Positions 6,242-10,148 of a stretch of 10,148 nt of DNA are shown here, one piece after another. How positions within the stretch are numbered: the stretch's first letter is position 1; the number at the start of each line of letters is the position of its first letter. The notes beneath the pieces are model-generated. The model was not told the DNA's origin. It ran no database searches and saw only the letters and a program-made list of their open reading frames with translations. Both the position numbers and the translations under genes were made by a program. The stretch lies in contig NZ_JBHUDD010000130.1 of assembly GCF_042677865.1 (NCBI RefSeq), positions 1-10,148 of the forward strand, given 5' to 3'. This stretch comes from Lutimaribacter salitolerans. Lineage in GTDB: Bacteria > Pseudomonadota > Alphaproteobacteria > Rhodobacterales > Rhodobacteraceae.

Positions 6242-7272
6242 TGGGCCGGGCCGCGTTGCGCATCATCGATCCCTGCGCCCCGCGCGCCTACGCCGACCCG
6301 GACAGCCTGCACCGTCTGGGCGGCACCGAGGCGACGGTGCTGCGCATCGCGCGCGTCCTGACCGACGAATACGAGGTTTCGGTCGAACAGTCCGCGCGCG
6401 ACACGACCGAAGCGGTGGGCGATGTGCGCTTTGCGCCGATGCGCCTTGGCCGGACCTATGGTGGAACGATCCTTGTGATCAATTCGTGGAAGGCTGCGTT
6501 GATCTGTCGCCGCCACAATCCGCAGGCGCGCATTCTTGTCTGGCAGCATGTCGAGCCGGGGCAGAACCTGCGCGCGCTGGCAGGCGTGATGGCGGCGGCG
6601 CAGATCGGGATCGTGGCGGTGTCCGAAACGTTTGCAGCGCAGTTGCGGCGCTTTGCGGGGGCGGCAAAGCTGCCGGTCTTTGCCATTGCCAACCCGATTG
6701 CCGATGATCTGCACCCCGATGCCACGCCGCGCGATCGCGACCTGCTGTTCTTTGCCAGCGCGCCGCACAAGGGGCTGGATCAGGTGCTTGCCGCCTTTGC
6801 GACCCTGCGCGCGACTGTACCGGCCCTGCGGCTGGAGGTCGCCGATCCCGGCTATCTGGACTGGGACTGCGGCGCGATGCCGGAGGGTGTCACGGTGCTG
6901 GGCACGCTGCCCCACGCGGCGGTGATCGCCAGGATGCGGCAGGCGCTGTGCGTGTTCTACCCGCAGACGAGCTTTGCCGAAACCTTTGGTCTGGTCATCG
7001 CCGAGGCCAATGCCGTCGGCTGCCCGGTGCTGGTGCATCGCGGTCTGGGTGCGAATGACGAGGTTGCCTCGGACGCCAGCCAATGCATCGACGCCACCGA
7101 CCCGCAGATGATCGCGGCGCGCATCGCCGCATGGCGTCAGTCACCGCCCGCCATCACGGGAAATCCGCGGTTCCGCCAGTCGGCTGTGGTGCAGGACTGG
7201 CGGCATTTCTTGGGCGCCGCGCGGCGCGTCCGCAGGTCTGCCCGCTCGAAAGGCGTGTCTCATGTCGCGTGA
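6241..7272 (+). CDS. GT4-family glycosyltransferase (GT-B fold)
   Basis: This 343-residue protein has an N-terminal Rossmann half with GGTE (27-30) and a C-terminal donor-binding half with FASAPHKGLDQVL (171-183). It also has the EX7E signature (Glu247 and Glu255 in SFAETFGLVIAEANAVGCPV), which defines retaining GT4 enzymes using UDP- or GDP-sugars. No membrane segment is present. The ATG at 6241 overlaps the previous stop codon by one base (TGATG); a GTG directly upstream at 6238 is an alternative start adding one residue. The ribosome-binding site is weak, consistent with translational coupling. In low-molecular-weight thiol pathways (MshA/MshB, BshA/BshB) a GT4 enzyme is paired with a PIG-L deacetylase, as in this operon, but the presence of three GT2-type enzymes points to a larger glycoconjugate here. 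The exact linkage is unknown. Confidence 0.9.
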   Translation: MGRAALRIIDPCAPRAYADPDSLHRLGGTEATVLRIARVLTDEYEVSVEQSARDTTEAVGDVRFAPMRLGRTYGGTILVINSWKAALICRRHNPQARILVWQHVEPGQNLRALAGVMAAAQIGIVAVSETFAAQLRRFAGAAKLPVFAIANPIADDLHPDATPRDRDLLFFASAPHKGLDQVLAAFATLRATVPALRLEVADPGYLDWDCGAMPEGVTVLGTLPHAAVIARMRQALCVFYPQTSFAETFGLVIAEANAVGCPVLVHRGLGANDEVASDASQCIDATDPQMIAARIAAWRQSPPAITGNPRFRQSAVVQDWRHFLGAARRVRRSARSKGVSHVA

Positions 7273-8473
7273 CCGGGTGCCTGGAACGATCTGTGACCGG
7301 CCCCTTGCGGTCAGGTGTGCCAGCCTGCGTCTGGGTCCGGCCGCCGATTGGGACGCCGCCATCGTCATCCCCGCGAAGGATGAGGAACGGCGCTTGCCCG
7401 CCAGCCTGAACGCGGTTGGCGCGGCCATTCGTGCAGCCAAGGATGTAAAGGTTGGTATCGTTGTGGTGGTGAACAACACCCGTGACAGCACCGCCTTGCG
7501 CGCGTTCGAGTGGGCGGCGGATCAATCCGACGTGCCCTTTGTGCTGATCGACTGCGCCTTTTCCCGGGCTGGGGGCGGTGTGGGGGCTGCACGTCGCCTT
7601 GGTCTGGATCTGGCCTGCCGCTACCTGACCGCACAAGGCGCGCTGCTGACAACGGATGCCGATACCGCCGTGCGTGCCGACTGGGTTGTTCGCAACCTTG
7701 CCGAACTGCAGCGGGCCGATCTGATCTGCGGCACCGTTCTTGGGCTGCCGGACGAGGCTTGCGCCTTGCCCGCCGCAATCGCCTCCCATGGCAGCGCCGA
7801 GTGGGAGTATCTGCAAGCCTCGCTGGCCTTGGTGGCGCGGCTTGACCCGCAGTCGCATGATCCCGCACCGGCGCATCACAACGCCGCAGGGGCCAGCATG
7901 GCGGTGTCACGCCGGGTGTATCGCGCGGTGGGGGGATTGCCGGTGCTGCGCACCGGCGAGGATCGTGCCCTTGCCGAGCGCATCGCGGCGCATGATTTTC
8001 GCGTTCGCTATTCCGCCGATACCATTGTCGAGACGTCATGCCGGATGACCGGGCGCGCCGAGGGCGGGATGGCGGCCGCGTTGCGCGCCCGTGCGTGCGA
8101 CTCCGATCCGCATGTCGATGAATGGCTGGAAGCGCCGGAAACGCTGGCCCTGCGTCACGGGTTGCGCGGACGGCTGCGCGCGGTCTGGCCCGATCAGCCC
8201 GCCCTGCATGCCGCGTTGATCGCGGATCTTGGCCGGTCGCGCGCCGACAGGATCATGGAGCGTTCGCCCGGTCCGCATTTCGGCGCGTTCTTTGCGACGG
8301 TCGAGCAGTTTGCCCCCCGGCTTGCCCGCCATCGGCTGCGGTTCAGCGACTGCCGCCGGGACCTGCCGCAGCTGATGGCGCTGCTGGCACGCACGGAAAC
8401 TGCGACACAGGGTGATCTGCCAGCTGCCCCCAGCACCCACCGAAAGGCGGCCCGCGATGAACCTGCTTACTGA
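7262..8473 (+). CDS. GT2-type glycosyltransferase with long C-terminal extension
   Basis: This 403-residue protein has a GT-A domain at about 30-265. The N-terminal strand is AAIVIPAKDEERRLPASL (32-49), followed by VVVVNNTRDST (67-77), the metal-binding DAD (132-134) and GED (232-234) in the catalytic-base position. The roughly 130 residues after the fold lack a motif I recognise and contain no clear membrane helix. NNTRDST resembles the nucleotide-binding region of enzymes of the glucosyl-3-phosphoglycerate synthase or dolichol-phosphate-sugar synthase kind, but this is only a loose likeness. The start is supported by GAAAGG (7248-7253) eight bases before the ATG. It overlaps the preceding gene by 11 bases and the next by 17 bases, both in a different frame, typical of a tightly coupled operon. 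Substrate unknown. Confidence 0.87.
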   Translation: MSRDRVPGTICDRPLAVRCASLRLGPAADWDAAIVIPAKDEERRLPASLNAVGAAIRAAKDVKVGIVVVVNNTRDSTALRAFEWAADQSDVPFVLIDCAFSRAGGGVGAARRLGLDLACRYLTAQGALLTTDADTAVRADWVVRNLAELQRADLICGTVLGLPDEACALPAAIASHGSAEWEYLQASLALVARLDPQSHDPAPAHHNAAGASMAVSRRVYRAVGGLPVLRTGEDRALAERIAAHDFRVRYSADTIVETSCRMTGRAEGGMAAALRARACDSDPHVDEWLEAPETLALRHGLRGRLRAVWPDQPALHAALIADLGRSRADRIMERSPGPHFGAFFATVEQFAPRLARHRLRFSDCRRDLPQLMALLARTETATQGDLPAAPSTHRKAARDEPAY

Positions 8474-9557
8474 CCCAGCCGTGCGCGACACCCAAGCTGC
8501 GGTGCTGCGCGGGATACGCGGCCGCGCCGGGGCCACCGACCGGGGCGAGACCGGATTGGCCCCGGATCTGGACGCGCTTTACGGCGCGGGCATCCTTGCC
8601 GCCGTGGTGGCCCATACCGGGCTGGGCGGCGACACGGGCGCGGGCGTGCACCTGCTGCGCCGGATCGGGCGGGCCAGCCTGTCGGTCGGGCGGATCGTCG
8701 AAGGCCACGCAAACGCGCTGCGTCTGATCCAGCTTTATGCCACGCCCGAACAGCAGTCAGAGTTCCGGTCGATCGCCGCGCAGGGCGAAATCTTTGGCGT
8801 CTGGGGCGCCGAGGGGCGCGACCCGGTGACGTTCGAGGCCACCAGCGACACAGGCGGCGTGCTGACCGGGGCCAAGATGTTCTGCTCGGGGCTTGGGCTG
8901 CTGTCGGTGGCGGTGGTGCCGGTCAAGACCGACGCCGGGCCGCTGCTGGTGCTGGCCCGGGTGGATGACCCCGCGCGCGCCGATGCCTCGGTCTGGGATG
9001 TCAGCGGGATGCGCGCCACCGCATCGGGCCGGTACGATCTGACAGGCGTCGAGGCCGATATTCTGGGCCGCCCCGGCGATTTCCAGCGCGAGCCGCATTT
9101 CGAGGGGGGCATCTGGCGTTATTGCGCGCTGCACTGTGGCGGGTTGGAGGCGCTGGCCGAATGTGTACGCCAGCATCTTCTGGCGCGCGGCCAGACCAAC
9201 CAGCCGCAACAGGCCGAAAGGCTGACGCAGATGATCCTGCTGGCACAGACCGCACGCCTGTGGGTCGAGGCCTCCAGCGACGCAATCGAGCGGGCCGCGA
9301 TCACTGGCGGCGATGCCGTGCCTGCCGCTGTCAGCCTGGGTCTGCTGGCGCGACAGGCGGTCGAGACTGCCTGCCAGTCCGGCATTGCCCTGACTGAACG
9401 GTGCATGGGGACCGCCGCCTTCATCGCGTCCTCGGACGCGGACCGCATCCGCCGCGATCTGGGGTTCTTCCTGCGGCAGGCCAATCTGGACGGAAAGTTG
9501 CAGCAGGCCGCCCATTCCCTGCTGGCCGACCCCGCCCCGGTGGGAGAGATGTGGTGA
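8457..9557 (+). CDS. Acyl-CoA dehydrogenase-like protein without an evident catalytic glutamate
   Basis: This 366-residue protein follows the acyl-CoA dehydrogenase layout: a helical N-terminal domain (about 1-110), a beta middle domain with FGVWGAEG (113-120) and LTGAKMFCSG (136-145), and a helical C-terminal domain (about 215-350). The usual catalytic base is not seen in either known place. The C-terminal Y-E-G-T-type loop is replaced by LRQANLDGKL (339-348), and the helix position used by isovaleryl-type enzymes appears to be Trp220. It may therefore act as a flavin oxidase, a monooxygenase-like enzyme or a non-catalytic flavoprotein in the glycan pathway and not in fatty-acid breakdown. 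The operon context and the absence of other beta-oxidation genes support this. The start is fixed by GAAAGGCGG (8442-8450) six bases before the ATG. It ends in a four-base overlap (GTGA) with the PIG-L gene. Confidence 0.85.
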   Translation: MNLLTDPAVRDTQAAVLRGIRGRAGATDRGETGLAPDLDALYGAGILAAVVAHTGLGGDTGAGVHLLRRIGRASLSVGRIVEGHANALRLIQLYATPEQQSEFRSIAAQGEIFGVWGAEGRDPVTFEATSDTGGVLTGAKMFCSGLGLLSVAVVPVKTDAGPLLVLARVDDPARADASVWDVSGMRATASGRYDLTGVEADILGRPGDFQREPHFEGGIWRYCALHCGGLEALAECVRQHLLARGQTNQPQQAERLTQMILLAQTARLWVEASSDAIERAAITGGDAVPAAVSLGLLARQAVETACQSGIALTERCMGTAAFIASSDADRIRRDLGFFLRQANLDGKLQQAAHSLLADPAPVGEMW

Positions 9558-10102
9558 CATCACCGGTGTTGCAGGCTGCTGCCGCTGCCCCCGGCGTGAC
9601 AATCCATACGCTATCGAATGGCGGTGATGTTCTGGTGCTGGCCCCGCATCCCGATGACGAAACACTGGGCTGCGGTGCGGCCATCGCGGCGCTGACCGAT
9701 ATGGGTCGGCGCGCGCAGGTGGTTGTTGTGACGGACGGGGGCCAGTCGCACCCGGCATCGCTCAGCCATCCGCCCGACACGCTGCGCCAGCTGCGCGCGG
9801 CCGAGGTGACGCGGGCAGTCGATATCCTGACCGACGGGCGCGGGCCCGCACCCGTCCTGCTGGGCTACCCGGACGGTGACGCGCCCGAAGGGGATGACGC
9901 GGTCGCGCGCATCCACGCTTTCATGACCCCGGCGACGGCCTCGGTCTGGGTGACATGGGGCGGTGATCCGCACCACGATCATCAACGCACGGCGCGGCTG
10001 GCAGCACGGTTGGCCGAAAAACTTTTCCATGCGCTGCTATGGATCAGTCCACGCAAGCAAAGAACGCCTAGTACTACAGTTGCGGATATTGGAGATCTCT
10101 GA
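9554..10102 (+). CDS. PIG-L family deacetylase, C-terminally truncated and fused to foreign sequence
   Basis: The 182-residue product carries the metal-binding motifs of PIG-L (LmbE-like) N-acetylglucosamine deacetylases: PHPDDE (31-36) near the N-terminus and HHDH (140-143). Family members remove the acetyl group from GlcNAc in GPI precursors, mycothiol, bacillithiol and antibiotic pathways, and one here would deacetylate a sugar made by the operon. It starts at GTG 9554, in a GTGA overlap with the previous gene and with GGGAG upstream; GTG at 9551 is an alternative. Family-like sequence runs to about residue 165 (around 10050). The remaining residues are encoded by AT-richer unrelated DNA, and a chance stop ends the frame. 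Relatives are usually longer by some 50-80 residues at the C-terminus, including more of the substrate pocket. The protein may be unstable or inactive even though the zinc site is intact. Confidence 0.82.
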   Translation: MTSPVLQAAAAAPGVTIHTLSNGGDVLVLAPHPDDETLGCGAAIAALTDMGRRAQVVVVTDGGQSHPASLSHPPDTLRQLRAAEVTRAVDILTDGRGPAPVLLGYPDGDAPEGDDAVARIHAFMTPATASVWVTWGGDPHHDHQRTARLAARLAEKLFHALLWISPRKQRTPSTTVADIGDL

Positions 10103-10148
10103 TTCAACTCTATTCGAGGGAATGGGAGGGTTGGGTCATGACTGTATC
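10055..10148. mobile_element. Suspected junction with an unidentified mobile element at the right edge
   Basis: At about 10050 the sequence shifts abruptly from GC-rich coding DNA to AT-richer DNA with no family resemblance in the PIG-L frame. It includes the perfect eight-base palindrome TAGTACTA (10069-10076) and no open gene. Disruption of a conserved gene at this point is best explained by insertion or recombination with a transposable element that continues beyond the window. I cannot name its family, and the exact boundary is uncertain by some 20 bases. Confidence 0.35.

Noticed and set aside
8412..8456. Earlier start for the acyl-CoA dehydrogenase-like gene
   Set aside because: The added residues overlap the previous gene and lack homology; GAAAGGCGG before 8457 supports the later start.
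9401..9553. Earlier ATG start for the PIG-L gene
   Set aside because: The extra 51 residues lie inside the preceding gene in another frame and look random; PIG-L proteins begin shortly before the PHPDDE motif.
10132..10140. TGGGTCATG near the right edge resembling the repeats at the left edge
   Set aside because: Only eight to nine bases match and the orientation is the same as at the left, not inverted as expected for the facing end of a second copy. It may be chance.

Overview
The window is GC-rich DNA with strong codon bias toward G or C at third positions, densely packed and with few intergenic bases. It most likely comes from an alphaproteobacterium. A small two-helix membrane protein of a type I associate with Rhodobacterales, a transglutaminase-like pair and the style of the glycosyltransferase operon all fit Rhodobacteraceae or Paracoccus-like relatives. 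This placement is inference from the proteins, because no rRNA or other marker is present. The left edge carries what looks like the terminus of an IS21-family insertion sequence. The right edge shows an abrupt change in base composition inside a gene, so this may be a rearranged, possibly plasmid-borne, accessory segment.

Layout. Positions 1-63 hold the IS21-like end with two copies of a short direct repeat. It fuses into the last codons of a small membrane protein gene (31-246, minus). Upstream of that gene on the same strand is a transglutaminase-like protein (319-1203, minus). A short divergent region (1204-1322) separates it from a second transglutaminase-like gene on the plus strand (about 1323-2201). 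The coding sequence of this second gene clearly begins before its first ATG, so it either starts at a non-standard codon or has lost its ATG. Next come a DUF421/YetF-type membrane protein (2316-2795) and a six-helix, voltage-gated-type cation channel with a C-terminal zinc ribbon (2859-3638).

From 3751 to the right edge runs a tight six-gene plus-strand operon. In order it encodes a membrane-anchored processive-type GT2 glycosyltransferase, a soluble GT-A glycosyltransferase, a GT4-type glycosyltransferase, another GT2-type glycosyltransferase, an acyl-CoA dehydrogenase-like protein without an obvious catalytic glutamate, and a PIG-L family deacetylase. Junctions are 1-nt gaps or overlaps of 1 to 17 nt, so the products are probably translationally coupled and work in one pathway. 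The set suggests assembly of an N-acetylhexosamine-containing glycoconjugate that is deacetylated and further modified. The product is unknown to me and this operon is the best candidate for an undescribed system. The PIG-L gene keeps its zinc-binding motifs but loses its C-terminal part at about 10050, where AT-richer unrelated sequence begins, so the last step may be impaired in this strain.

No tRNA, rRNA, CRISPR array or replication origin was seen. No stretch of more than 300 bases lacks a gene.
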